A stretch of DNA of 50,526 nt from Candidatus Aminicenantota bacterium (GTDB taxonomy: Bacteria; Acidobacteriota; Aminicenantia; UBA2199): assembly GCA_029938635.1 (NCBI GenBank), contig JAOZUQ010000004.1:72513-123038 (forward strand). The letters run 5' to 3'. A program made the translations under genes and the position numbers. The stretch's first letter is position 1, and each line of letters starts with the position of its first letter. Shown one piece after another: positions 22,355 to 31,474 of the stretch. The notes below the pieces were generated by a model that had not been told where the DNA came from, made no database searches, and saw only the letters and a list, made by a program, of their open reading frames with translations.

Positions 22355-24505
22355 ATGAATAAAAGAAAAAATTTATCAATAATCGGAATCTGTTTTGTCT
22401 TTCTTACAGGATTGTTTGTTCTGCAGTCCTGTAATATGGATAAGGCAATGTTCGAAACTGTTCAGGATTCGCTATTTGCCGATTCAGGGCATAACGATTC
22501 AACATCTGAAGCATTTGTCCATTGGGACGAGGACGATCCGGCGGAGGTACCCTCAAGATGTGCCAAATGCCACAGCGCCGGAGGGTTTGAGGAATTTACG
22601 AATACAGGAGCTGTTGCAAATGCTCATGAACCGGGATCATTTACTTGTGAAACCTGTCATACTAATGTTGAAAATGGGACACCAAAGGTTTTTGCCAGTG
22701 TAAAATTTCCTTCAGGAATAACGGTCAGGGGCCCGCTGAAAGAAGATGGAACCCATGAACCGCTTGGAAATGAGGGTATCTGTATGAATTGTCACCAGGG
22801 AAGATCTTCCGGTCCGTTAGTTTCGGCAGGTCTTGCAGGATTGCCGCTTGATACACCTTCTTCCTCGATAAGGTTCTCGAATATTCACTACTTTCCTGCA
22901 GGAGCGATCCTTTACGGCACTCTTGTAAAAGGCGGTTATGAATATGCCGGACAGACCTATGATGGGAAATTCGGTCATGTAACCGGATACAACTCCTGTA
23001 CTGATTGTCACGATCCCCATTCTCTTGAAATAAAAGTGGAACAATGCGATACGTGCCACAGCGGAATTGAGAGCAAAGAAGATCTCCATAATATCCGTTA
23101 TTTCGGTTCTTTTACCGATTATGATGGTGACGGAGACAAGACAGAGGGAATCTATTATGAACTTAAGGGTCTTCAGAATAAACTCTTTAATGGAATGCTT
23201 GTATATTCCAGGAATGTTGTTGGTACTACAATTGGCTATGAATCACATACGTATCCTTATTTTTTCACTGATACAAATGATGATGGTGTAATCGATGAAA
23301 GTGAAGCTGTTTATGCAAACAGTTATAAGAAATTTACACCAAGACTTGCTAAAGCAGCATATAACTACCAGACATCACAAAAAGATCCCGGAGCATTCGC
23401 TCACGGCGGTAAATACCTGATCCAACTAATGTATGATTCTATTGCTGACATGAACTCTGTGACCGGTGGTGTAGATATGTCCACAATGAGCAGAGATGAT
23501 GAGGGCCATTTCGCCGGTTCACATGAAGCCTGGAGACATTGGGATGGAGACGGCGAGGTTCGTAATAGTTGTGCAAGATGTCATAGTGCAACAGGACTTG
23601 CTAAATTTGCAGCTACCGGAACCAATGAAGATCCTGAACCGATAGCAAACGGCATGCTTTGTACTACATGTCACACAGGTCCTCCTTCACTGATCCAATT
23701 ACCGGAAGTTAAATTTCCATCCGGAGCTGTTGTTGATCTAGGAGACGCAAGTAATTTATGCATGGCCTGTCACCAGGGGCGTGCATCAAAGGCATCAGTA
23801 GACAGCAAGATAGCCGGAGGAACCGGGAATTATAGTTTTACAAATATCCATTATTTCCCGACTGCGGCAGTCCTTTTCGGAACAGAAGTACAGGGTGGAT
23901 ACGAGTATCCCGGCAAAGTATATGCAGGGAGACAGATGTATCCGAACCATGATGACAGATTTGTAACCTGTGTCCAATGCCATATGGGTACCATGGGTAA
24001 ATCACCTAACACAGGCCATAATGTTCAGAAACCGAACCAGGCAGATTGTGTGAATTGCCACGGACAGGATATCTCACAGCCCAATCCGGGATCAGATCCA
24101 TCCAAGTTCAAGTTCAGCGGGATCAGGCCTGCAAATATTCCCGACTATGATGGTGACGGGGATGTAACGGAAGCAATGAAATATGAAATAAAAGGACTTG
24201 AGGCATCTTTATATGCACGTATGCAAATAGTTGCGAGGCAGTCTAAAGCACCACTTGTTTATGATTCTCATACCTATCCGTATTTCTTCAAAGACCTTAA
24301 CAATAATGGATTTGTGGATAGTGGAGAAGCATCATATTCAAATGGATACAGATTCTCTGCAAACCTTCTGAAAGCTGCTTATAACTATCAGCTGTCAAAA
24401 AAAGAACCTCACGGATATATCCATAATGCAAGGTATGTAGCTCAACTCCTTGCAGATTCAATTGGAGATCTTGGTGGTAATGTATCTCCTTATACCTGGA
24501 GGTAA
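22355..24505 (+). CDS. Decaheme outer-surface lipoprotein cytochrome with internal duplication
   Basis: From the ATG at 22355 (CGGAGG just upstream) the product has 716 residues, with a lipobox LQSC (Cys about residue 26). An upstream extension into the barrel gene was rejected. There are ten CXXCH motifs in two sets of five: CAKCH, CETCH, CMNCH, CTDCH, CDTCH and CARCH, CTTCH, CMACH, CVQCH, CVNCH. The halves repeat in order: HWD, CARCHSA, CETCHT, C-M-x-CHQGR, NIHYFP, GGYEYxG, and a tail with DYDGDGDxTE and SHTYPYFF. By position it takes the role of MtrC/OmcA, the surface terminal reductase, but the sequence plan is different. DYDGDGD-like loops may bind calcium. Confidence 0.88.
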   Translation: MNKRKNLSIIGICFVFLTGLFVLQSCNMDKAMFETVQDSLFADSGHNDSTSEAFVHWDEDDPAEVPSRCAKCHSAGGFEEFTNTGAVANAHEPGSFTCETCHTNVENGTPKVFASVKFPSGITVRGPLKEDGTHEPLGNEGICMNCHQGRSSGPLVSAGLAGLPLDTPSSSIRFSNIHYFPAGAILYGTLVKGGYEYAGQTYDGKFGHVTGYNSCTDCHDPHSLEIKVEQCDTCHSGIESKEDLHNIRYFGSFTDYDGDGDKTEGIYYELKGLQNKLFNGMLVYSRNVVGTTIGYESHTYPYFFTDTNDDGVIDESEAVYANSYKKFTPRLAKAAYNYQTSQKDPGAFAHGGKYLIQLMYDSIADMNSVTGGVDMSTMSRDDEGHFAGSHEAWRHWDGDGEVRNSCARCHSATGLAKFAATGTNEDPEPIANGMLCTTCHTGPPSLIQLPEVKFPSGAVVDLGDASNLCMACHQGRASKASVDSKIAGGTGNYSFTNIHYFPTAAVLFGTEVQGGYEYPGKVYAGRQMYPNHDDRFVTCVQCHMGTMGKSPNTGHNVQKPNQADCVNCHGQDISQPNPGSDPSKFKFSGIRPANIPDYDGDGDVTEAMKYEIKGLEASLYARMQIVARQSKAPLVYDSHTYPYFFKDLNNNGFVDSGEASYSNGYRFSANLLKAAYNYQLSKKEPHGYIHNARYVAQLLADSIGDLGGNVSPYTWR

Positions 24506-24540
24506 AGTAAGAGACGTTAAAGGTCAATTATAATAAATGA

Positions 24541-24576
24541 AAAGGCGGTGTCGATAGTGATGCCGCCTTTTTTTTT
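24541..24576 (+). terminator. Rho-independent terminator after the MtrAB-like operon
   Basis: AAAGGCGGTGTC and GATGCCGCCTTT form a stem of about 12 bp with two G-U pairs and a 6-base loop, followed by nine T residues. It lies between two convergent genes. It may also stop pyrE transcription weakly, since A residues precede the stem. Confidence 0.88.
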
Positions 24577-24581
24577 AATTA

Positions 24582-25115
24582 TCAGAGCAGATCGCTCTTT
24601 GTGAATATTGAAGTGAAAGGGTAGCCGGCGGTTTCTATCATTTCCCTGCCACCTTCTTCTCTGTCGATCACGGCCATTACACCCATAACCGAACCTCCGG
24701 CTTTTTCAACTTCAGCAGCCCCTTTAAGGATCGATCCGCCCGAGGTAACAACATCATCAAAGATTATGACCTTGTCCCCCTTTTTAAAATTCCCTTCAAT
24801 AATTTTTCCTGTTCCGTATGTTTTTTCCTGCTTTCTTATAATAAAAGCAGGAATTGGTTTTTTCTCAATGAAACTGCGAACAGATATAGATGAAACTATC
24901 GGATCTGCTCCGATCGAATATCCTCCAATGGAATTTACTTCAATACCTTCAAGCATATCAAGGAATAATTTCCCTATCAGGAATGCTCCCTCAGGATGAA
25001 GAGTGGTGATCCTGGCATCAACATAAAAGTTGCTTTTTTTCCCGGAAGCAAGAGTAAACTCTCTGTTCGTGAGAACAGACAATTCAAGGAGGATCTCTTT
25101 TAAACGTTTTTTCAT
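24582..25115 (-). CDS. pyrE: Orotate phosphoribosyltransferase
   Basis: The 177-residue enzyme converts orotate and PRPP to orotidine 5'-phosphate in pyrimidine synthesis. It has FTLASGKKSNFYVDAR near 20-35, GGYSIGADPIV, FIIRKQEKTYGTGKIIEG and the PRPP loop VIIFDDVVTSGGS near 116-128. The length is a little short of the common 200-215 but complete. Its start overlaps the upstream GAF-like gene by 4 bases, so the two are co-transcribed. Confidence 0.96.
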   Translation of the reverse strand: MKKRLKEILLELSVLTNREFTLASGKKSNFYVDARITTLHPEGAFLIGKLFLDMLEGIEVNSIGGYSIGADPIVSSISVRSFIEKKPIPAFIIRKQEKTYGTGKIIEGNFKKGDKVIIFDDVVTSGGSILKGAAEVEKAGGSVMGVMAVIDREEGGREMIETAGYPFTSIFTKSDLL

Positions 25116-25666
25116 TTAAACTTTCCTCTGAAATCTTTCGGCATTACTTCACTGATAATTGGAGCTACCTTTTTTATTGATTCTTCAAGAAAGTGCAGAT
25201 CGGAATCAGAGAAATCTTCACCTGCATCAGCAAAGGCTACAGACCTTTTTGAGATCTCTATTATTCCTATATTATCGCCAGCGTGTGATATCCTTGATGC
25301 TATCATTTTCCAGATCGGCATGATCTTGTTATCAGGCGTTTTTATACTTTCAAAAATAAAAAGATGCCTCTGCTGTTGCAGATTGTTATCTATGAATCCT
25401 TTCCCGCTTCGGAAGATCCTTGAAGCGATAGCTTCGCTGAGATTTACCGGGATCATCCCTGCATTTATAAGGTAAGAGGGGTGTGCAAAAGAGAGAACAG
25501 CTCTTTGTTTGTCTGCAAATAATAGTGCAACTTCATTCTTTGATATATTGAAATTTGACATATAAAATTCAGCGACGGCTTCTATTGCAATTTTGAATTT
25601 ATTTTCCGGGGCGACTTTCCCCAATTCGATCTTTAATCTTAAGATTAGTTCATCCACGTCTCTCAT
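25112..25666 (-). CDS. Uncharacterised GAF-like domain protein
   Basis: The 184-residue product starts MRDVDELILRLKIELG; AGGAG lies 5 bases before the ATG at 25666, and the longer upstream frame was rejected. The sequence (AIEAVAEFYMSNFNIS, EVALLFADKQRAVLSFAHP, SEAIASRIFRSGKGFIDNN, ISHAGDNIGIIEISKR) has the alternation of a GAF/PAS-like sensor fold. It lacks a recognisable effector domain and membrane segment. It is coupled to pyrE by an ATGA overlap. The GAF-like label is a fold guess and no function is proposed. Confidence 0.5.
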   Translation of the reverse strand: MRDVDELILRLKIELGKVAPENKFKIAIEAVAEFYMSNFNISKNEVALLFADKQRAVLSFAHPSYLINAGMIPVNLSEAIASRIFRSGKGFIDNNLQQQRHLFIFESIKTPDNKIMPIWKMIASRISHAGDNIGIIEISKRSVAFADAGEDFSDSDLHFLEESIKKVAPIISEVMPKDFRGKFK

Positions 25667-25758
25667 ACTATCTCCTGTGCCCATTATATTATTATTATTT
25701 AAAAAAAGATACAACATTGGATTTTGTTTTTCCTATTAATGAACAGACTGTTTACTTA

Positions 25759-25787
25759 TTGAAAAAGTCTTATAAAAAATGTATAAT
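25759..25787 (+). promoter_or_regulatory. Sigma-70-type promoter upstream of the DUF2061/glycosyltransferase operon
   Basis: TTGAAA (25759-25764), a 17-base spacer and a perfect TATAAT (25782-25787) lie 26 bases before the start codon. They drive the plus-strand genes away from the GAF-like/pyrE pair. Confidence 0.8.
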
Positions 25788-25813
25788 CATTTTCAAAAAT
25801 CAGAGAAAATCTA

Positions 25814-26107
25814 ATGAAAGAAACAAACACACGAAGTATTGCAAAAGCAATAAGTTGGAGAGTAATTGCAACCACTATCACCTTTAGCATTGCTTACCTG
25901 TTAACAGGTGAGGTGACAACTGCACTGGAGATCGGCGGACTTGACATGGTATTCAAGTTGATATCTTACTTTTTTCATGAAAGAATCTGGGGTAGAATAA
26001 GTATGGGAAAGATACTTCACCCTCTTTCTCATGTGGTGCTTAAACCCGGGGTTGAGACAGATGATGTAATGAAAAATTTGAATGAGTTGGGGTTTATTGA
26101 TGAATAA
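25814..26107 (+). CDS. DUF2061 small membrane protein
   Basis: A 97-residue protein with the conserved DUF2061 core: RSIAKAISWRVIATTITFSI, then YLLTGEVTTALEIGGLDMV and KLISYFFHERIWGRI. It has two membrane helices near 17-33 and 40-58. A C-terminal extension of about 35 residues follows. DUF2061 proteins are predicted inner-membrane proteins of unknown function, sometimes fused or linked to sulfate-activation or glycan genes. Here it overlaps the start of a glycosyltransferase gene by 8 bases. Confidence 0.9.
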   Translation: MKETNTRSIAKAISWRVIATTITFSIAYLLTGEVTTALEIGGLDMVFKLISYFFHERIWGRISMGKILHPLSHVVLKPGVETDDVMKNLNELGFIDE

Positions 26108-27074
26108 AAGTAGATCATTATCAATTGTTATCCCGGTATACAACGAAGAAGAAAATGTCACGATCCTTTTCGATGAAATCAAGAAAGTATTGGAAGGATT
26201 TGTAAAAAAATATGAGGTCATATTTATAAATGACGGAAGTACGGATAATTCCCTCGAAAGATTGATGGATCTCAGAAAAAAAGATAAGTCTGTCAGGATA
26301 ATTAATTTCAGAAAAAATTTCGGCCAGAGTTCTGCTATATCAGCAGGGTTCGAACTCTGTACCGGCGATTATGTAATAACTCTGGATGCTGATCTTCAGA
26401 ATGATCCGGCAAACATTCCTGATATATTAGAGAAACTGAATGAAGGATTTGATATAGTGAATGGCTGGAGAAAGAAGAGGAAGGACAGCCTTACAAAAAA
26501 GATCCCCTCTTATTTCGGGAACAAACTGGTTTCGTTTATAACTAAAGTAAAACTTCATGATTATGGATGCACATTAAGAGGATTTAAAAAAGATGTAGTT
26601 AAAACTCTTAAATTGTATGGAGAGATGCACAGGTATATTCCTGCTATTGCATCGAGGATCGGTATCAGATCGATCGAGATCCCGGTAAATCATCGTGAAA
26701 GGAGATTCGGCAAATCAAAATACGGGCTGGGAAGAACATTCCGGGTGATACTCGACCTGATCTCTATTAAATACCTGCTCTCTTTTTCCCACCGGCCTCT
26801 TCAGATTTTTGGAAGTCTGGGAATGTTAATGATGAGCACCGGATTTTTGACAGGATTATATATAACTTATGAAAAATATTTTCTCGGAAAATCTGCCGAC
26901 AGGCCTCTTCTGACATTTACAGTATTGGTGTTATTCCTTGGTTTCCAGATAATAACCCTTGGACTGCTCGCTGAAATGCTGACAAGGGTTTATCATGAGG
27001 GACTTAATAAAAATGTTTATACTATAAGAGAAACTTACGGATTTGAAGATGAAAATATTGATGATCGCACCTGA
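26100..27074 (+). CDS. Family 2 glycosyltransferase, polyprenyl-phosphate type, with two C-terminal membrane helices
   Basis: The 324-residue product starts MNKSRSLSIVIPVYNEEENV at 26100; the six upstream codons lie inside DUF2061 and were rejected. It is a GT-A catalytic domain with INDGSTDNS and the metal-binding DADLQNDP near 97-104. GCTLRGFKKDVVK and HRERRFGKSKYG match the DPM1/ArnC/GtrB-like group. Two membrane helices occupy about 235-255 and 270-295. Such enzymes transfer a sugar from a nucleotide donor to a polyprenyl phosphate. With the following glycosyltransferase it probably serves surface glycan synthesis. Its 3' end overlaps the next gene by 26 bases. Confidence 0.9.
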   Translation: MNKSRSLSIVIPVYNEEENVTILFDEIKKVLEGFVKKYEVIFINDGSTDNSLERLMDLRKKDKSVRIINFRKNFGQSSAISAGFELCTGDYVITLDADLQNDPANIPDILEKLNEGFDIVNGWRKKRKDSLTKKIPSYFGNKLVSFITKVKLHDYGCTLRGFKKDVVKTLKLYGEMHRYIPAIASRIGIRSIEIPVNHRERRFGKSKYGLGRTFRVILDLISIKYLLSFSHRPLQIFGSLGMLMMSTGFLTGLYITYEKYFLGKSADRPLLTFTVLVLFLGFQIITLGLLAEMLTRVYHEGLNKNVYTIRETYGFEDENIDDRT

Positions 27075-28203
27075 GCCGTTCTTCGAGCCCAGGGGTACTC
27101 CTTTTTCAGAATATTTTAGAATAAAATCACTCTCAAGACTGGGGCACGAGATCGACCTTGTTACTTACCCCTTAGGTGAAGATAAGGATATCAAGGGGTT
27201 GAAGATCTATAGATGTTTAAAACCTCCCTTTGTGAAATCTGTTAAGACCGGGCCTTCTTCAGCAAAAATATTTCTTGACCTGTTTCTTTTTTTTAAGGCA
27301 GCAGGCCGGCTTATGAGGACAAAGTACGACATGATCCATACTCATGAAGAGGCTAATATAATGGGAGCTTTCTTCAGCAAAATGACGGGGACTCCGCATT
27401 TATACGATATGCATTCTTCACTTGTACAGCAGATGGAGAATTTCAAGTTCACAAAATCAAAATTTATTACTTCCATTTTCAGGAAGACCGAGAAGATATC
27501 CCTGAACAATGCAAGATCAGTTATCGTTATCTGCAAAGCGCTTTATGACTATGCATCAACTATTACTGAGAATAAGAAATTAACAATAATTGAAAATTTT
27601 ATCGATGATACTCCTGAAAAACTGGATAGTTCGAAGTTGGAAAAATATAAAAAAGAGGTGAATGCTGAAGGGAAGAAAGTTATTACATATGCCGGCACTC
27701 TTGAAACCTATCAGGGGATCCCGCTCCTGCTTGAATGTATGGATATGCTTGATGACAAATTCAAATTAGTATTGATCGGAGGGAAACCGGCACAGGTGGA
27801 AAAGATAAGAACCGAGGTAAAAGAGAAAGGCCTTCAGGATAAAGTGATCCTCCTCGGCAGCAAATCTCCGGATGAGATCCCATATTTTCTGAATATATCT
27901 GATATTCTTGTTTCACCGAGGATACTGGGTACAAATATTCCTTTAAAAATTTATTCATATCTCAAAAGCGGTGTCCCTCTTGTTGCAACAAACCTTTATA
28001 CTCATACCCAGAGTATTACATCTGATATTGCGATCCTGAAGAACCCGGAAGCAGCAGATTTTGCAGAAGGTATCAGGGAGGCGGCATCAGCGAAAGGGAA
28101 GAAGATCTCAGAGAATGCTGTGAAATTTTGTAAGAAAAATTATTCTCAGAAAAAGTATGATGAGCTTGTTCAGGAAGCACTCTCAAAGATTAAGGTTAAG
28201 TAA
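27049..28203 (+). CDS. Family 4 (GT-B) glycosyltransferase
   Basis: A 384-residue protein with an N-terminal Rossmann half starting MKILMIAPEPFFEPRGTPFS, the acceptor-side loop MIHTHEEANIMG, and the donor half with ITYAGTLETYQGIPLLLECM. ILLGSKSPDEIPYFLNISDI and PRILGTNIPLKIYSYLKSGV lead into the retaining GT4 E-x7-E region, altered here (ILGTNIPLK). There are no membrane helices. The ATG at 27049 is preferred over TTG at 27043. It overlaps the family 2 enzyme, so the two act in one pathway, presumably cell-surface polysaccharide. Confidence 0.88.
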   Translation: MKILMIAPEPFFEPRGTPFSEYFRIKSLSRLGHEIDLVTYPLGEDKDIKGLKIYRCLKPPFVKSVKTGPSSAKIFLDLFLFFKAAGRLMRTKYDMIHTHEEANIMGAFFSKMTGTPHLYDMHSSLVQQMENFKFTKSKFITSIFRKTEKISLNNARSVIVICKALYDYASTITENKKLTIIENFIDDTPEKLDSSKLEKYKKEVNAEGKKVITYAGTLETYQGIPLLLECMDMLDDKFKLVLIGGKPAQVEKIRTEVKEKGLQDKVILLGSKSPDEIPYFLNISDILVSPRILGTNIPLKIYSYLKSGVPLVATNLYTHTQSITSDIAILKNPEAADFAEGIREAASAKGKKISENAVKFCKKNYSQKKYDELVQEALSKIKVK

Positions 28204-28230
28204 ACTTATTTTTTAAATACCGGGGGAAGT

Positions 28231-29529
28231 ATGATAGAAAGATATGAATCAAATGTAATAAAGAAGATCTGGAGTCCCGAAAATAAATTCAGGAAATGGC
28301 TTGATGTTGAGATAGCGATCACTGAGGTCTGGCACAGCTGGGGTGAAGTACCTGATAATAGTATGAAGAATATCAGGGAGAATGCGTCCTTTGATATTAA
28401 AAGGATCGACGAGATCGAAAAGAAAGTAAAACATGATGTGATTGCTTTTTTGACCTCGGTTGAAGAGTCGATCGGGCAGGATTCAGCTTATGTTCATAAA
28501 GGGATCACTTCATACGATGTGGTTGATACTGCGTTATCACTTCTCCTTAGAGAGTCTCTCGAAAATATAATTACAAAATGCGAATCTCTCAGAAAGGTAA
28601 TGCTTGATGGTGCATTCAAATATAGAGATCTCATATCGATAGGAAGGACTCATGGTATCCATGCGGAACCCGTCGTTTTCGGGATAAAATATCTTATCTG
28701 GTATGAGGAATTGAACAGAAATATTGAAAGGTTGAAAAAGGCTCTGGACACAATTTCAGTAGGAAAGATCTCTGGTTCTGTAGGGACATATATCCATTTC
28801 CCGCCTGAAGGCGAAGATAAAGCATTGAAAAAACTTGATCTTACACCTTGTAAAGTTTCTACTCAAATAATTCAGAGGGACAGGCATATGGAGGTGATAT
28901 TCGCTATTGCATCTCTTGGAAGTGCTTTTGAAAAGATCGCAGTTGAGATAAGACATCTTCAGAGGACAGAAGTTCTTGAAGCTGAAGAACCATTCACCAG
29001 GGGTCAGAAAGGCTCTTCTTCCATGCCTCACAAAAGAAATCCTGTAAAGTGTGAAAGGATATCAGGCTTTGCCAGAATTCTTCGAGGTAATCTTTCTGTA
29101 GCGATGGAAAATAATGTCCTATGGCATGAGAGAGATATTTCCCATTCATCTGCGGAGAGGGTGATCTTTCCCGATTCATTCCACCTTGCTGATCTGATGA
29201 TCGATGATATAAAATTTGTCCTTGAAGGACTTGTTGTTTATCCGGAGAATGTTAAGAGGAATCTGGATATTACGAATGAAGTATATTATTCGCAAAAGAT
29301 ATTGACACTACTTCTTGATAAAGGGATACCAAGGCAGAAGGTGTACGAACTTGTTCAGGACAATGCGATGAGATCATGGACAGAAAAATCAAGTTTCAGA
29401 GAATTGATAATGAATGATGGCAATATAAATGAACTATGTTCCAAAGAGGAGCTTGTAGAAGCTTTTTCAAAAAAAGCTCTGATGTCCGGTATAGATAAGA
29501 TTTTTAACAGGTTTGATAAAGAGCTTTAA
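28231..29529 (+). CDS. purB: Adenylosuccinate lyase
   Basis: The 432-residue fumarase/aspartase-superfamily enzyme catalyses two fumarate-releasing steps of purine synthesis, SAICAR to AICAR and adenylosuccinate to AMP. Motifs are [20 protein letters not shown] at the start, [11 protein letters not shown], the active-site [10 protein letters not shown] near 138-147, and the signature [15 protein letters not shown] at about 261-275. The ribosome site GGGGGAAG precedes ATG. purL lies 2 kb downstream but is separated by a lipoprotein gene and a transposable element. Confidence 0.97.
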   Translation: MIERYESNVIKKIWSPENKFRKWLDVEIAITEVWHSWGEVPDNSMKNIRENASFDIKRIDEIEKKVKHDVIAFLTSVEESIGQDSAYVHKGITSYDVVDTALSLLLRESLENIITKCESLRKVMLDGAFKYRDLISIGRTHGIHAEPVVFGIKYLIWYEELNRNIERLKKALDTISVGKISGSVGTYIHFPPEGEDKALKKLDLTPCKVSTQIIQRDRHMEVIFAIASLGSAFEKIAVEIRHLQRTEVLEAEEPFTRGQKGSSSMPHKRNPVKCERISGFARILRGNLSVAMENNVLWHERDISHSSAERVIFPDSFHLADLMIDDIKFVLEGLVVYPENVKRNLDITNEVYYSQKILTLLLDKGIPRQKVYELVQDNAMRSWTEKSSFRELIMNDGNINELCSKEELVEAFSKKALMSGIDKIFNRFDKEL

Positions 29530-29582
29530 TTTTATTTGAGAGATTTTCCCGTAATATTTATTTAAGTAGCGGAGGAGATCTT

Positions 29583-30446
29583 ATGAAATTCTTATATTTT
29601 TTTATTCTAATTTTTTTATTGATTTTTCCAATCACAAATTGCAGTGTTGATGAAGGATCGGCGACAGATAATAACAGCGATGAACTTCCCGGTAGTGCTG
29701 CAGCCATAATTGCTGATCATACATCGACTGACCTTGATTCAATACCGGATGAATGGATCGAAAAAGTAAAGGAAATAATAAATGTTCATTATTGTCATAC
29801 TTCTCACGGCAGTCAGATAAAAACAGGCCTTGAAAGGTTGATGAATGGAAATTTTTCCGGATCGATACAAAAAAGTCAGAAATACAATTATTATCCTGAT
29901 AATTGCAACATGCCTGATACTGTCGATTATCTCTCACTGATGGACGGGCAGTATTCCGGCGGATATTGTGAAACTTATGTTTCCCCTGATCTATACTGGG
30001 AATCATCATATGGATTGGAACTGACAAGGTCTATGCTGAGGGACAATGATGTGAATGTATCCATATTTGCCTGGTGTTCACAAATGGATTATTATTCTTC
30101 CTCCGAGTTGGAAAATTACCTGCAGAAGTTATCAGACCTTGAAGAGGAATTTCCGGATGTCATTTTTGTTTATATGACGGGAAATGCACAATCTGATGAT
30201 AGGAACAGGTATGACCGGAATGAACAGATCAGGCAATATTGCAGGGATAATAATAAAGTGCTTTTTGATTTTGCAGATCTGGATTGCTGGTTCAATGGAG
30301 AACAGCACACAGAGAATGGAATCCCCCTGGAGCATCCTGAATATAATGGAAATGAAGCGGGGCATACTACTTTTAAAAGTTGTGAAAATAAGGGGAAAGC
30401 TTTCTGGTGGCTGATGGCCAGAATTTCCGGATGGGACGGTAATTGA
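29583..30446 (+). CDS. Secreted lipoprotein with SGNH-hydrolase-like pattern
   Basis: The 287-residue lipoprotein has a signal sequence and a lipobox ITNC (Cys about 20). Mature features are [12 protein letters not shown] near 69-80, [39 protein letters not shown] near 187-200, [14 protein letters not shown] and [18 protein letters not shown]. The order of a HTSHGS block, a GNA block and a late D-x-x-C/H block recalls SGNH/GDSL-type esterases acting on polysaccharides, but the canonical GDS box is missing. CHTSH is CXXXH, not a haem site. It is preceded by GCGGAGG. The RAYT element begins 4-5 bases after its stop. Confidence 0.6.
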   Translation: MKFLYFFILIFLLIFPITNCSVDEGSATDNNSDELPGSAAAIIADHTSTDLDSIPDEWIEKVKEIINVHYCHTSHGSQIKTGLERLMNGNFSGSIQKSQKYNYYPDNCNMPDTVDYLSLMDGQYSGGYCETYVSPDLYWESSYGLELTRSMLRDNDVNVSIFAWCSQMDYYSSSELENYLQKLSDLEEEFPDVIFVYMTGNAQSDDRNRYDRNEQIRQYCRDNNKVLFDFADLDCWFNGEQHTENGIPLEHPEYNGNEAGHTTFKSCENKGKAFWWLMARISGWDGN

Positions 30447-30450
30447 TATG

Positions 30451-31427
30451 GGGGACGGTGCTTTCGTTTTTGAAAGTATTCTGATAGCATTCACTTATGA
30501 GACGAGCAAGAATAACTTATATGGGAGCATTCCATCATGCTATGAATCGAGGTCATGATGGACTCCCAATATTTAAGAACAAAAAAGAGAAGAATGCATT
30601 CCTTGATCTGGTAAAAAAGAATAGTGAAAAATGTAAAATCTCTATCCTTGCATTTTGCATTATGGATAATCATTACCATTTGGTTGTCCAGAATACTTCA
30701 GGAAGAATGTCAGACTTTTTTAAAAGGACAAATGGAGAGTTTGGGACAATTTATAGAAAAGAACACGGGGGTAGAGGATATGTGTTCCAAGATCGGTTTA
30801 GATCAACATTAATTCAAAAGGAACAGTATTTATTAAAGGCATTTGCATATGTATTGAATAACCCGGTTGAAGCTGGCCTTGTAACGGATTTTATTGAATA
30901 TGAATGGTCAAGTGCTAAACTCTATTTTGGAGAAATAGGGGATAACATAATTGATAATTCTTTCATAAGAGAATCATTTAAGAGTTTACAAGTCTTCAAA
31001 TCATTTATAAATGAGAACAGGATAAAATCTCTGCCTTTGGTTAAGACTAAAATGGGGCCTATTTTTGGGAATAGAAATTTCATAGATAAAGCAATAGAAA
31101 AATATGATCGAAGAAAAGCTGAGGATAATAATCTTTCAGGAAAAAGAGAAAATGATATTTATTTTGAGTCAATTGAAAAGATTCTATATGAATTTGAAAA
31201 AAAATTTAAATTGGACCCATATAAATTAGACACAACAACATTAAAGGGGAAGAGGCTCAGGGGAGAGTTACTAATAAACTTGAAGGATCTTTCTGGATTA
31301 ACTTATAAAGAAATTTATCAATTAGACTTTTTTAGTGATGTGAAATTTAATTCACTTGGAAGAATGTATAAGGATGCAAAAAAGCGCAAATCAGAAATCT
31401 AAACTCAAAAACGAATGCACCGTCCCC
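30451..31427 (+). mobile_element. RAYT-type mobile element with 23-bp terminal inverted repeats
   Basis: The left repeat GGGGACGGTGCTTTCGTTTTTGA (30451-30473) and its reverse complement at 31405-31427 differ at one base. They enclose a single transposase gene. The element is wedged between the stop codon of a lipoprotein gene (30446) and purL (31475). REP-associated Y1 transposases usually act on short palindromic repeats. Whole-element inverted repeats of GGGGACGGTGC type beside such genes suggest a self-mobilising or recently moved unit. Confidence 0.8.
30497..31402 (+). CDS. REP-associated Y1 tyrosine transposase (RAYT, IS200-like)
   Basis: A 301-residue protein. The Y1 transposase domain begins ARITYMGAFHHAMNRGHDG and has the HUH metal site MDNHYHLVVQ (His at about 59 and 61). 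GRMSDFFKRTNGEFGTIYRK and RGYVFQDRFRSTLI follow. The probable catalytic Tyr lies in AYVLNNPVEAGLV near residue 118. The C-terminal third (about 180-301) is an added helical region common in the longer RAYT proteins, with a possible DnaA/helix-turn-helix-like part. It nicks and rejoins single-stranded DNA at palindromic repeats. The frame is intact, so the element may be active. Confidence 0.92.
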   Translation: MRRARITYMGAFHHAMNRGHDGLPIFKNKKEKNAFLDLVKKNSEKCKISILAFCIMDNHYHLVVQNTSGRMSDFFKRTNGEFGTIYRKEHGGRGYVFQDRFRSTLIQKEQYLLKAFAYVLNNPVEAGLVTDFIEYEWSSAKLYFGEIGDNIIDNSFIRESFKSLQVFKSFINENRIKSLPLVKTKMGPIFGNRNFIDKAIEKYDRRKAEDNNLSGKRENDIYFESIEKILYEFEKKFKLDPYKLDTTTLKGKRLRGELLINLKDLSGLTYKEIYQLDFFSDVKFNSLGRMYKDAKKRKSEI

Positions 31428-31474
31428 AAGGATATATTCTATGTGCTGTGGTATAATTTTATCAGAGGGAACCC

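Noticed and set aside
26082-26099. Upstream start for the family 2 glycosyltransferase
   Set aside because: These codons encode the end of DUF2061 in another frame, and the catalytic domain begins right after the Met at 26100.
29797-29811. CHTSH in the SGNH-like lipoprotein as a haem site
   Set aside because: There is one Cys only (C-x3-H), so it cannot bind haem covalently in the c-type manner; the motif fits the hydrolase-like pattern.
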